A stretch of 35,003 bases of DNA, taken from contig NZ_QNFZ01001063.1 of assembly GCF_003313395.1 (NCBI RefSeq), positions 1-35,003 of the forward strand. The letters are read 5' to 3'. Below the pieces are notes generated by a model that was given only the letters and a program-made list of their open reading frames with translations, made no database searches and was not told where the DNA came from. This DNA is from Nonomuraea lactucae. GTDB lineage: Bacteria; Actinomycetota; Actinomycetes; Streptosporangiales; Streptosporangiaceae. This document shows, piece after piece, positions 1 to 8,274 of the stretch; position 1 is the first letter of the stretch, and each line of letters starts with the position of its first letter. Position numbers and translations under genes: made by a program.

Positions 1-71
1 CGTTGCCGGCTACGTAGGGACGAGGAGACGGACGGAGCCCCCGCCACTTGACCTTCGACGCCTTACGGTGG

Positions 72-812
72 TCAGTCGGCGCGCAACAGTTTCGGCCACG
101 TCTTCGGGCCGCACTCACCATCCACACGCAGCCCGGCTTCCTTTTGGAAGCGGCGCAACGCATTCTCCAGTGGCTCGCCGAACACGGTGTCGTCGATCCC
201 GCCGTCCAGGCCGTAGCCGCGGGCGTGCAGTAGGTAGAACAGCGTCTTGACGTCGTAGCCGCGCGAGCCGCGGCGCAGCAGGGGCAGGGTTTTCACGATC
301 TCTTCCATCCAGGTCGGCTTGACAGGCTTCGTCGGAGCGGGCTTGCCGTTGGAGTACGCCGGATAGCCGAACCCGGCTACGTTGCCCAGGCTGCGCACGC
401 GGCGCTTGAGCTGGTTGCCGGTGTTGCCCTCCAGCGTCACGATCATCCGGCCGCCGCCCCTCACGGCTTCGACGATGCCGACGTGGTCGATCGCCGGAAT
501 GTTGCGGGAGCCGCCCCAGTCGAAGAAGACGATGGCCGCCTTGCGTGGGGTGTGCCCCCACTGGCCGCGGTTCTTGAACCACTGCGCGTGGCCAGGCGTC
601 CACGCGAAGTCGCCTACGATATCCAGCAGCCCGGCCTTGTCGGCGGCCCAGGCGAGCGTCATGTCGCACCACGCCTCGCGTGCCCACCACTCCGGCTTGC
701 CGTGCCGCTTGGCCCACCAAGCGGCGAACTTCGTCCAACCAGTGGGGGATTCGGTGTAGCCCAGTTCGGCACGCAGCACGTCGAGAAGCCTGTCCTCAGG
801 CGTCTTGGCCAC
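72..812 (-). CDS. CHAP-domain endolysin with C-terminal peptidoglycan-binding domain
   Basis: Likely lysis enzyme that cleaves cell-wall peptide links at the end of the lytic cycle. Residues about 1-150 look like a CHAP/NlpC-type cysteine peptidase: the candidate nucleophile is Cys49 in AWCDMTLAW, the candidate histidine is His110 in IDHVGIVE, and a polar residue follows in LEGNTG (128-133). A Pro/Lys-rich linker (about 156-168) leads to a peptidoglycan-binding-1-like helical domain (about 175-246), with the typical ALRRFQ and VDGECGPKTW segments. The GTG at 812 is chosen because an AGGAGG ribosome site sits 6 nt upstream; longer in-frame starts lack one. No signal peptide is seen, so export would rely on a holin, and the holin-like gene lies just upstream. 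The domain call is confident; the cleaved bond is not known. Confidence 0.9.
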   Translation of the reverse strand: MAKTPEDRLLDVLRAELGYTESPTGWTKFAAWWAKRHGKPEWWAREAWCDMTLAWAADKAGLLDIVGDFAWTPGHAQWFKNRGQWGHTPRKAAIVFFDWGGSRNIPAIDHVGIVEAVRGGGRMIVTLEGNTGNQLKRRVRSLGNVAGFGYPAYSNGKPAPTKPVKPTWMEEIVKTLPLLRRGSRGYDVKTLFYLLHARGYGLDGGIDDTVFGEPLENALRRFQKEAGLRVDGECGPKTWPKLLRAD

Positions 813-1083
813 CCTTAACCTCCTCCTCATCGGGGTCTTCGTCCTCGACCGCAGAGCCCGGGACCTGCGGCATCTCGGACTGGTCGGGGTCGTACTCGGT
901 CACATCTGCGTCGCGGTACGGTCGCGGCGGCAGCGAATCTTCATCGTCAGGGGACACGACGGCCTCCAAGGGGGTCAGGCGCAGCCACTCGGCCACGGTC
1001 ATCTTCAGATCCGCGCTGGTCACGCGGAGGGGGAGTACGGCGGGCACGACCACCACGCCGTCCTCGACGGGGAACACGGTCAA
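796..1083 (-). CDS. small acidic phage protein of unknown function
   Basis: A 95-residue protein, not recognised. It has a hydrophobic, beta-like N-terminal half (VVVVPAVLPLRVTSADL) and a very acidic, proline-containing C-terminal tail rich in Asp/Glu. It sits between the holin-like gene and the endolysin, overlapping the endolysin start by 17 nt, which supports co-translation in the lysis or tail-end segment. The start is uncertain: TTG at 1083 gives the longest form and GTG at 1077 is an alternative; neither has a strong ribosome site. It could be a lysis accessory or a minor tail protein. Confidence 0.6.
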   Translation of the reverse strand: MTVFPVEDGVVVVPAVLPLRVTSADLKMTVAEWLRLTPLEAVVSPDDEDSLPPRPYRDADVTEYDPDQSEMPQVPGSAVEDEDPDEEEVKGGQDA

Positions 1084-1089
1084 GGGGGG

Positions 1090-1431
1090 TCAGCCTCTGG
1101 TCACGCTGATCAGGGCGATGACGGCGCTGGCCACGGTCACGAGCACGCTCACGACGGCGATGATCTGCTTGGTCCGGTCGGCGAGCTGCGTGCGCGTCAC
1201 TGCCTCCCGCTCGACGGCATCCAAACGTGCCTCCATCGCCGTGTACCGTACGTCCGCGGCTGCGGCGTTCTGCTCGACGCGCTGCGCGAGCTCGGCGTGC
1301 CGGTCGTCCACCTGGTCCAGACGCTGCAAGATGAGCTGTGTCAGGCCGTTGTTCTTCTCGAATCCCACCTCGACCAGGCGTTGCAGTTTTTCCAAGCCGA
1401 GTGCCAAGCTCGGGATCTCCTCGCTTGTCAC
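1090..1431 (-). CDS. holin-like protein: coiled coil with one C-terminal membrane segment
   Basis: About 113 residues. The N-terminal two thirds are charged and predicted helical or coiled-coil. The last ~25 residues form one hydrophobic segment (IIAVVSVLVTVASAVIALI) followed by a short polar end. This architecture and its position upstream of the endolysin fit a holin or membrane lysis accessory, as in many actinophages, but no diagnostic motif is visible. The GTG at 1431 overlaps the stop of the preceding gene in a GTGA, so I choose it over the longer in-frame start. A tail-associated membrane protein is the alternative. Confidence 0.65.
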   Translation of the reverse strand: MTSEEIPSLALGLEKLQRLVEVGFEKNNGLTQLILQRLDQVDDRHAELAQRVEQNAAAADVRYTAMEARLDAVEREAVTRTQLADRTKQIIAVVSVLVTVASAVIALISVTRG

Positions 1432-1835
1432 AGTGGCACCGACTCGGCGTCCAGGTCGTAGGTGATCGTCCACTCGTCGTACTTGCGGACCGCCACGGTG
1501 TATCCCTGCGCTGCCAGCGCGTGCGCGAAGTCGAGGGCCGAGATGGGCTCGCTCCGGAACTGGCCCGGCACGCCGGTCGGCCGGTCAACGACCGCGTACA
1601 GCACCCACGACACCGGCTGACCGACCGGGGCCTGGCGCAGACACACGAACCACGTCCGGTCTGACAGGTACTGAACCTGCCCGCCGACGAAGTGCGCGTG
1701 ACGGCCAGCGTGGCCGTATCGGTAGAACAGCTCGGCGGCCTGGTCCACCTTGGCCAGGTCCGGGCCCAGCTCACCGTTGGGGTCATCGCCGATCGGCAGG
1801 GACATCTCGTCGCCGTTGGGTGAATACAGCAGCAT
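1428..1835 (-). CDS. hypothetical phage protein (tail/lysis region)
   Basis: A 135-residue soluble protein, not recognised. It has no signal peptide or membrane segment, and aromatic and charged residues are evenly spread. The ATG at 1835 has a GGAG ribosome site 6 nt upstream; the GTG three bases earlier would be too close to it. Its stop overlaps the start of the holin-like gene by 4 nt, so it belongs to the late operon between the tail-tip genes and the lysis genes. Function unknown. Confidence 0.65.
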   Translation of the reverse strand: MLLYSPNGDEMSLPIGDDPNGELGPDLAKVDQAAELFYRYGHAGRHAHFVGGQVQYLSDRTWFVCLRQAPVGQPVSWVLYAVVDRPTGVPGQFRSEPISALDFAHALAAQGYTVAVRKYDEWTITYDLDAESVPL

Positions 1836-1877
1836 CACGCTCTCCTCAGGTAGTACGAACCAAGTGAGGGCCGGGCA

Positions 1878-2429
1878 TTAGACGGGGCGGCCGAGCAGCA
1901 TCGACAGGTGGTCGCGGGTTGCCGCCATCCGCTCCTTGTCTGGCCGGTACGTGGCCTTCAGCGCCGCCAGCCGCTCGTGCGGATCGACCACGGCATCCTG
2001 GCCGGGGTCCACGTCGAGCGCGCGAGACGTGGGCCGCGCTGCCGGGCTGGGCCAGAGGATGCGGACCTCATGGGCCTCTACCCAGGCGATTCGCGCCAGG
2101 TGCGCCTCGCGTGCCTGGCCGGTGGAGTCGGCATTTCCGAACGTCACGGGCCTGTTGTTGCGGACCAATCCCGCCAGGGCGGCGGCGTCGTTGGCCGCGT
2201 TCGCTCGCTGCATCGGGTGTGGGATGTGCAACTGGAGGATCGCGATCCGCAGCAGCTCATCGATGTCGCCGGGGTCGAGCCCGTATTCGACGGACAGATT
2301 CTCGAACGTGCAGGCGGGCAGGGCGTAGACGTGCCGTGTCCCGTCGGGGCTGGCGGTGACGATCATCCACCATTCGGTGTCGTCATCCCCGACATGTTCA
2401 TACGCGTCCACGATTTCACGGGTGATCAT
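1878..2429 (-). CDS. hypothetical phage tail-region protein
   Basis: A 183-residue protein with no recognised domain. The N-terminal part looks beta-rich (WWMIVTASPDGTRHVYALP) and the rest is predominantly helical and charged, ending in DHLSMLLGRPV. It starts 2 nt after the stop of the large tail-tip gene, so it is translated from the same message. A role as a tail-fibre chaperone or minor tail component is possible from position alone; nothing in the sequence proves it. Confidence 0.65.
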   Translation of the reverse strand: MITREIVDAYEHVGDDDTEWWMIVTASPDGTRHVYALPACTFENLSVEYGLDPGDIDELLRIAILQLHIPHPMQRANAANDAAALAGLVRNNRPVTFGNADSTGQAREAHLARIAWVEAHEVRILWPSPAARPTSRALDVDPGQDAVVDPHERLAALKATYRPDKERMAATRDHLSMLLGRPV

Positions 2430-2431
2430 GA

Positions 2432-5290
2432 TTATTGCTTCCAGACCCAGTACATGACTCGATAGCTGACGCCCGGCGCGCCGCCGGTCGTGGAGAACCC
2501 GAACCCTCCATCCGACCGCGACGACACCGTCACGCCATGCGGGCCGAAGACGTTGAACATCGTCGCGGTGATCAACGGCGTGCCTCCGACGAAGGTGAAC
2601 CCATAGCCAATGGACCCTGTGGTCCCTGCCGGGAACTCAGCCTCGCCTCGCGTGAACGCACCGATAGCGCCGGGGTTGCCCATCTTGCCGAGGAAGTCCA
2701 GCCATCCGTCCCGCTTGACCAGCAGTCCGCTGTGGGCCTGGTTGTTTCCATCGGCGATCGTGAACTCCGCCGTTTCGTGGGAGAGCTGGATGACGCCCTT
2801 ACGACCGTTGACGACGGCGGATCCCATCTGGATCGAATCCTGCAACGCCACGTTCGCGGTGATGTAGTGGTACTGACCCGTGGGCTCGTAAAAGCGGATC
2901 TCCGGGTCCACACCGAAGGATGGGTTGATCACCAAGCGGGGGCCACTCAAGCCTGACTGGATACGGCCCACGATGTCGAACTCGCCCGCGGCGGTGTTCA
3001 GGTTCGCCATCTGCTCGCCGCTGCTGTTGTAGGCGCGCAGCCCGGTCGTGTCCAGTTGGATGCGCGCCCCGCTCAGGGCTGATTGCAGCGAGAACTGCCC
3101 GTTCGCCGAGTCGATGCGCACAGTGCGGGTGCCGGCCGGGGAGTACGCCTCCAGCCCACCCGGTCCGAGCTGAACCCGGGCGCCAGCCGCCGCGGTGCGC
3201 AGGATGGCGCCGGTGATGGTCTTGCCGTCGATCGCCGTCGCGGTGAGCCTGCCCGCATCCACCGACCCGGCCGCCAGCTTGTCGAGCGTGACCGCGTTGG
3301 CCTGAAGGTGTCCGGTGTTGATCGCGAGCGCCTGAACGAGGTTCCCGGTGATCGTGTTAGCGATCACCTTGTCGGCCGCGTTCACGGTCCCGTCCACGAT
3401 GTTCGCGCCGGAAATGACCTTGCCAATCACGTCGGTGTTCACCAGCGGCTGTGTGGCGATCGTCATCACGCCGGACCGGGCGGACTGGTTGCCGGACCGG
3501 TCAAGGGCGGTGAGCCAGATCTCGCGATCCGAGCCGTACGGCTGGCCGCCGATCACGGCCACGCCCGCGCCCTGGAGGTAGTCCACGACCTGCGTGCTCC
3601 CGACTGCGGCCGGGTCGCGCATCCACACCAGGACGCGGTCGAAGTCGGGCGGCATCGCCTCCCCGGCCGAGCCGAGCCCGTCCCACGACACGTGGATCAC
3701 GCCCAACCGCGACATCAGCGCCGGCGCCGAGGGCACCGGCGGGGGGCTGGTGTCGTCGGGGACGAGCACAATGATCTGCCCGGAGAACTCACCTCGCACG
3801 GCGTCGGCGACGGCGCGCACTTTGAACGCGTGCTCGACGTTGACCCGCAGCGGCGAGTAGGTCGCGGTCGCATCCTCCACGACCGCGATCTGATGCCAGA
3901 TGCCGCCCACGTTGTTCTCACGGGCGAACAGTTCGTAGGCGTCCACCTCGATGGCGATGCCCGAAGGGTCGGCGACGACCGGTGTCCAGGTGGCAGTGAT
4001 CTGACCGCGGGCGGTGCCGGACTCGTCGATGTACGCCTGCGCATCCACGATCAAGCCTTGTGGTGTGGCGGGAGCCCGGCCGCCCGGCTCCGGCGCGGGT
4101 GTTCCTCCGGTCCCTCCGGAGCCGACACCCCCGGCGAGGATCCCGGCCGCCTGGCGAGCGAGCCGGATCTCGCGTTCGATGAACCGGTCGTTCAACACGA
4201 GGTTGCCGGAGATCGAGCCGTCCTTGTCCACGGCGAGGGTGACCTGGCGCACCCGGAGCGGCTGCATCTGGCCGCCATCGCCGGGGGCCTTGATGACGTC
4301 GCCCGGCCGATAGTGCGCCAGCGGCAACCAGCGGGCGGCCTCGACGCGGATACCGCGCGTGATCTGGGCTCGCTCGCGGCTCGCGCGCTCAAGCGCGTTC
4401 TGTCCGAGGAGGACAGCGGTGCCCTGGTCGCTGATGCCGCCCTGCGACTGGGTGGTTTCCCAACGGCCCCACGGGGCGACCGCGCTGGGGTTGGTGACCT
4501 CGACGGCCAGGCCCTTCTCCCCGCGTACGAGGATCGCGGTCGCGAAGTCCTCTAAGGTCGCGGTGTCGGGGGCTTCGTCGATGTCGCGGCCGAGCCGCAG
4601 ATCGACCGGGCCGGCGCCGGCGCCGGGCTGGCGGCCCAGGACGGTGCCCTCCCGGTACACGCGCAGTCTGCGGCCGGTCATGGTCCAGTCGAGCACGCCC
4701 TGCTCGCTGAGGTTGATCAGGAGGGTGAGTAGGTCGATGCCGGGCTCGATCTCGACCGCGAGCTTCTTGTTGCCGTCCCACGCTTGCCCGGCGCTGTCGT
4801 GCGTGGAGGTGAAGTCGATCGTGAGGCCCGGCAGCGCACCGCGCGCCTGGCCCTCCAGGACGAGAGTGCGCAGCAACGCGCCCGGCGTGACCGCCGAGAA
4901 CTGGCGCTTGCCCTCGGCCATGACGCCACCCGTGTACATGATCAGCTTGCGGAGTTGCCAGCTGTAGGCGGGGCACTCGTACGTGCGTGTCCCGGCCCGG
5001 TCGGTGGCGTCGGCGCCGCGTTTGATCCGGATGAACCGGCCGCCATCCGGTTCCACCCACGCTCCGCCGGCGACCGCGTACTCGACGGCGATCTCGACGG
5101 GCTGCTCCAGCCAGGCCGCGCCGACCCCGGCCGTGGGGTAGGTGAGCTTCAGGCTGGGCACGTCGTTGAGCGGCAGGCCGACCTCGAACCCGAGGTGATG
5201 CGGCAGCGTGCCGCGCCGCCCCCCATTGGGAGCGTACGCGACCAGCCGAAGGCCGTACGGCGCAGGCGTGCCAGGGATGATGACCTGCAC
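2432..5290 (-). CDS. large tail-tip / receptor-binding minor tail protein
   Basis: A 952-residue structural protein. Residues about 1-385 form a tail-associated domain paralogous to the shorter gene at 6907-8049; shared landmarks are LRLVAYAPNG, RGALPGLT, PWGRWE, YRPGD, QPLRVRQVTL and NLVLNDRF. A Gly/Pro linker (about 390-410) leads to a region resembling fibronectin-III domains (about 410-610), a helical segment with heptad-like spacing (about 630-690) and a beta-rich C-terminus, consistent with a trimeric host-binding tip. The GTG at 5290 is chosen because GGAGG lies 4 nt upstream and because the truncated copy at 6861 starts at the same GTG CAG GTC ATC ATC codons; an in-frame GTG at 5353 has no ribosome site. 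Receptor specificity cannot be read from sequence. Confidence 0.85.
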   Translation of the reverse strand: MQVIIPGTPAPYGLRLVAYAPNGGRRGTLPHHLGFEVGLPLNDVPSLKLTYPTAGVGAAWLEQPVEIAVEYAVAGGAWVEPDGGRFIRIKRGADATDRAGTRTYECPAYSWQLRKLIMYTGGVMAEGKRQFSAVTPGALLRTLVLEGQARGALPGLTIDFTSTHDSAGQAWDGNKKLAVEIEPGIDLLTLLINLSEQGVLDWTMTGRRLRVYREGTVLGRQPGAGAGPVDLRLGRDIDEAPDTATLEDFATAILVRGEKGLAVEVTNPSAVAPWGRWETTQSQGGISDQGTAVLLGQNALERASRERAQITRGIRVEAARWLPLAHYRPGDVIKAPGDGGQMQPLRVRQVTLAVDKDGSISGNLVLNDRFIEREIRLARQAAGILAGGVGSGGTGGTPAPEPGGRAPATPQGLIVDAQAYIDESGTARGQITATWTPVVADPSGIAIEVDAYELFARENNVGGIWHQIAVVEDATATYSPLRVNVEHAFKVRAVADAVRGEFSGQIIVLVPDDTSPPPVPSAPALMSRLGVIHVSWDGLGSAGEAMPPDFDRVLVWMRDPAAVGSTQVVDYLQGAGVAVIGGQPYGSDREIWLTALDRSGNQSARSGVMTIATQPLVNTDVIGKVISGANIVDGTVNAADKVIANTITGNLVQALAINTGHLQANAVTLDKLAAGSVDAGRLTATAIDGKTITGAILRTAAAGARVQLGPGGLEAYSPAGTRTVRIDSANGQFSLQSALSGARIQLDTTGLRAYNSSGEQMANLNTAAGEFDIVGRIQSGLSGPRLVINPSFGVDPEIRFYEPTGQYHYITANVALQDSIQMGSAVVNGRKGVIQLSHETAEFTIADGNNQAHSGLLVKRDGWLDFLGKMGNPGAIGAFTRGEAEFPAGTTGSIGYGFTFVGGTPLITATMFNVFGPHGVTVSSRSDGGFGFSTTGGAPGVSYRVMYWVWKQ

Positions 5291-5385
5291 GAGTCCTCCA
5301 GGAGAGGCAGTCGGGATCGTCGCGTGCGGTAACGGTTGAGGCACTACTGCCACCAGCTATCCAGGGCAGAGGGTGCAATAGGGCC

Positions 5386-6759
5386 ATGTCTGCCAGGCAG
5401 CCCCGGCCACCAGCTCGGCAGGTGATCGCAGCGGCGACCACGTCTAAAGCACGCCGCATGGCCAGAGCCGCAGCACGAGCCTCTCCCCCGGCCGCGCCAC
5501 CTTCCGCACGCCCGACGAGGCGATGGATACAGCGGCTCCTCTGGCTAATCCCCGTCCTAGTGGGGATCGCTTGGACCGCCGTCGCCGCGACCAACGAGGC
5601 CATTCCGGACTGGGGGCGATGGACCCTGGCCGGTATCGCCCTGGCGGGAATCGCCATCCTCGGCATCGCCGTGCTGGTCGGGCCAGCCGCGCGCCGCCTG
5701 GCCGGGGAACGCCACCCGCTCACCAAGGCCGAGCGTCAGCAGATGACCGCCACAGAACGCGTCGAGGCCGTCAACGCCGCCCGCCACACCCTGATCCAAG
5801 CCGCTACTGGGCTGGTCGTCATTGGAGGCGTGGTCTTCACCGCGCAGGGCTTGTGGTACACAGCGCAATCACTCGACGCCTCCCGGCAGGCCCAGCGGAC
5901 CGCCGAGCAGGGGCAGATCACCGACCGGTATACGAAGGCCGTGGAACAGCTCGGCTCCACCAAAGTGGATGTCCGGCTCGGCGGCATGTACGCCCTCGAA
6001 CGGCTCGCGCAAGACTCGCCCCGCGACCGCCAGACCGTATATGACGTGCTGGCTGCGTTCGTTCATGAGCACGATCCGAAACTCGGCGTCAAAGCGAAGG
6101 GCCTACCTGGCGTGCCTGCCACCGATGTGCAGGCAGCCTTGACGGTGATCGGCCGTCGAAACGCTGCCCCAGACACACGTGCGCCCGACCTGAACTCGAT
6201 CCGTACCCCAGGTGCGAACCTGACCTATGCGAAACTGACCGACTCGAAGTTGACCAGCGCGATCCTGACCAGCGCGAACTTGTACGGCGCGTACTTGAGC
6301 TACGCGGACCTCACCGGCGCGAATCTGGTCTTCGCGAACCTGGCCGAGGCAACGCTGACCGACGCGAACCTGGACGGTGCGGACCTGACCCGGGCGACCC
6401 TTTTCAGCGCGGACCTGAGCCGCGCGGGCCTGAGCTACGCGGACCTCACCGGCGCGAATCTGGTCTTCGCGAACCTGGCCGACGCTATCCTGGCCGACGC
6501 GAACCTGCGCCGCGCTACCCTGGTCGACGCGAACCTGCGCGGCGCCAACCTGCGCGGCGCCAACCTGCGCGGCGCTTACCTGGGCGGCGCCAACCTGCGC
6601 GGCGCTAACATAATCGACGCGAATCTGCGCGGCGCTTACCTGGGCGGCGCAGATCTGACCGGTGCAGAGCTGATCGGCGCCGACCTGACCGACATACGCG
6701 GAGTTGCAGAGAGCGAGATCAGACGCGTAGCCACCGTCGATAAGACCACGATCTTCTGA
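5386..6759 (+). CDS. pentapeptide-repeat membrane protein, inserted accessory gene
   Basis: A 457-residue protein transcribed against the surrounding tail operon. A basic Ala/Pro-rich N-terminus is followed by three hydrophobic segments (about 50-68, 79-99 and 137-156), a soluble helical domain (about 165-262; includes ITDRYTKAVEQLGS and LGGMYALERLA), and some 35 tandem A(D/N)Lxx-type pentapeptides (about 265-440). Proteins with this layout occur in actinomycete chromosomes; their function is not established. Pentapeptide repeats form a right-handed quadrilateral beta-helix that in some families mimics DNA or binds proteins. Its orientation and the duplicated tail-gene starts on both sides mark it as an insertion, possibly a lysogenic-conversion gene. 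The ATG at 5386 has only a weak GGG-type ribosome site. Confidence 0.88.
   Translation: MSARQPRPPARQVIAAATTSKARRMARAAARASPPAAPPSARPTRRWIQRLLWLIPVLVGIAWTAVAATNEAIPDWGRWTLAGIALAGIAILGIAVLVGPAARRLAGERHPLTKAERQQMTATERVEAVNAARHTLIQAATGLVVIGGVVFTAQGLWYTAQSLDASRQAQRTAEQGQITDRYTKAVEQLGSTKVDVRLGGMYALERLAQDSPRDRQTVYDVLAAFVHEHDPKLGVKAKGLPGVPATDVQAALTVIGRRNAAPDTRAPDLNSIRTPGANLTYAKLTDSKLTSAILTSANLYGAYLSYADLTGANLVFANLAEATLTDANLDGADLTRATLFSADLSRAGLSYADLTGANLVFANLADAILADANLRRATLVDANLRGANLRGANLRGAYLGGANLRGANIIDANLRGAYLGGADLTGAELIGADLTDIRGVAESEIRRVATVDKTTIF
6296..6482 (+). repeat. 52-nt perfect direct repeat inside the pentapeptide-repeat gene
   Basis: Positions 6296-6347 and 6431-6482 are identical and offset by 135 nt, that is 45 codons or nine pentapeptides. 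Neighbouring pentapeptides are only loosely similar at the DNA level, so this points to a recent in-frame duplication of part of the beta-helix. Confidence 0.85.
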
Positions 6760-6774
6760 TTGAATGCACCGCCC

Positions 6775-6861
6775 CTACGGGCCGATCCGGTCGCCGTTCG
6801 GCGCGTAGGCGACGAGCCGGAGCGCGTACCGCTGACCCTGGCCCGCGATGATGACCTGCAC
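6775..6861 (-). pseudogene. truncated third copy of the tail-tip gene 5' end (28 codons)
   Basis: A GTG at 6861, preceded by a GGGGGA ribosome site, opens a 28-codon frame ending in TAG at 6775. Its product, with landmarks VQVIIAG and ALRLVAYAPNG, closely matches the first ~28 residues of the large tail-tip protein (VQVIIPG, GLRLVAYAPNG) and resembles the start of the 380-residue paralog. It ends 15 nt from the stop of the oppositely oriented pentapeptide gene. It is best read as a fragment left when the tail gene was duplicated and interrupted. It may still be translated as a short peptide within the late message. Confidence 0.8.
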
Positions 6862-6906
6862 TGATCCCCCGATATGTCTCTGAATCCATGGACGCAAGCG
6901 AGGGGG

Positions 6907-8049
6907 TCAGGGCCGCGCCGCCAACGCGGCGAGCAGCCGCGCCATCCGCAGGTCGTGGTCCTCGAACCGGTCCCCCAGGACAAGGTTTCCGACGACCACG
7001 CCGCGCACGGTCCGGCTCAACGTGACCTGCCGGATCCGCAGCGGCTGGGGGGCGCCGGCGTTGCCCAGGGCCAGGATCAGGTCGCCGGGCCGATAGTCCC
7101 GCAGCGGCAGCCACTGCGCCTCCGCCGTGGTGATCTCGCGTGTGCGCTGCACCCGCTCAGTTGTGGCCGTCACCAGTGCAGCCGTGCCAGCCGTGTGCGC
7201 CGACCCGCTGTCGGTAAGGCCGGGCTGTCGCATGCCGATTTCCCATCGACCCCACGGCAGCGGGGTACCGACGTTGACTACCTCCTGGCGGACTTCGCCG
7301 TCGCCGACCACGTACGCGGCCGACGCCATGTCCTTCAAAGTGCCGACGTCGGGCGCGGCCCTGATGTCGCAGCCACCGTGCAGGATGACCGGGAAGGAGC
7401 CCATGGTCCGGTCGCGTAGCACGCCAGTGTTCGGCTTCCACGCGGAAAGCTGCCGGGCGCCGCTCAGGCGGAAGTCGAGCAGCCCGAACTCGACCAGCTT
7501 CAGCAGAACCGATAGCAGGTCGGTGCCGAGCGGGATGCCCATGCCCATGAACGGCGACCAGGACGCGGCGGCCGTATCGATGCTGCTGGTGAACGTCCAC
7601 GTCAGGCCGTTAAGTGCGCCGCGGGATTGGGCTTCGGTCATCAGCGTGTGCAGTATGAAGCCGCCTGTCGCCGACGAGCTGAACATCCGCTGTTGGTTGA
7701 CCGGCGCGATGGTCGCGTGCGGGTAGACGACCGCCTTCCTCAAGGTCCACAAGTAGGACGGACAATCGAACCGCCACACGGCTGCGGGGTCGAGCTGGTC
7801 GCCGACACGGTGGAGCAGCAGGAATCGGCCCTCGGGGTACTCCGTCCAGGTGTTGCCGTCAACCGTCCACTGCACGCCGATTTCGCATGATGTAGCGATT
7901 AACTCAGCGCCGACCGCGTGCGCACTGTAGGCGAACTTCAGGGCAGGGAGGTCATTTAGCGACCAGGCGACCTCGATGCTAAGGGGGTGCGGAAGCAGAC
8001 CGCGGCGGGCGCCGTTGGGGTCATAGGCCACGAGACGGAGGTCGAACAT
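6907..8049 (-). CDS. minor tail protein, short paralog of the tail-tip protein
   Basis: A 380-residue paralog of the N-terminal domain of the 952-residue tail-tip protein, lacking its linker, Fn3-like and C-terminal beta-rich parts. Aligned landmarks include LRLVAYDPNGARRG, RGALNGLT, PWGRWE, YRPGD, QPLRIRQVTL and NLVLGDRF. It follows the distal tail gene, the usual place of the tail-hub or tail-associated protein, so it may form the structural hub while the longer paralog carries host-binding extensions; that split is inference. The ATG at 8049 has GGAGG 5 nt upstream; an in-frame ATG at 8061 would place that ribosome site inside the gene. The roughly 225-nt upstream gap (8050-8274) shows no gene I can support. 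Confidence 0.85.
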   Translation of the reverse strand: MFDLRLVAYDPNGARRGLLPHPLSIEVAWSLNDLPALKFAYSAHAVGAELIATSCEIGVQWTVDGNTWTEYPEGRFLLLHRVGDQLDPAAVWRFDCPSYLWTLRKAVVYPHATIAPVNQQRMFSSSATGGFILHTLMTEAQSRGALNGLTWTFTSSIDTAAASWSPFMGMGIPLGTDLLSVLLKLVEFGLLDFRLSGARQLSAWKPNTGVLRDRTMGSFPVILHGGCDIRAAPDVGTLKDMASAAYVVGDGEVRQEVVNVGTPLPWGRWEIGMRQPGLTDSGSAHTAGTAALVTATTERVQRTREITTAEAQWLPLRDYRPGDLILALGNAGAPQPLRIRQVTLSRTVRGVVVGNLVLGDRFEDHDLRMARLLAALAARP

Positions 8050-8274
8050 GAAGACCTCCATCTATCTCGCAGATGCCTTAGCCACCTGTTTCTTCGACGG
8101 GGAGCATCCAGCCGTGTACGCAACGCGAGGTATCTTCGAGCATGTGGGTGCGATGAGCGGGATGCGAGGTTCGACTTGCCATCTTGATCGATAGTCGAAG
8201 CGTGCCGAGGGCCGGTCGTGGTGTTGGTGCTGAAGCACAGACCATCCATGCCCCTCAACGTGTCCCCTTCGGGG

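Noticed and set aside
3083-4555. 490-codon open frame on the plus strand
   Set aside because: It is antisense to the large tail-tip gene; its product is Arg/Gly/His-rich with no domain, the usual shadow of high-GC coding DNA.
6296-6680. Possible CRISPR or satellite array in the pentapeptide region
   Set aside because: The periodicity is 15 nt and in frame, explained fully by the encoded A(D/N)Lxx repeats.
8050-8274. Possible small minus-strand gene upstream of the short tail paralog
   Set aside because: The only open frame is Arg/Ser/His-rich, overlaps the tail gene in another frame, and shows no ribosome site or recognisable fold.
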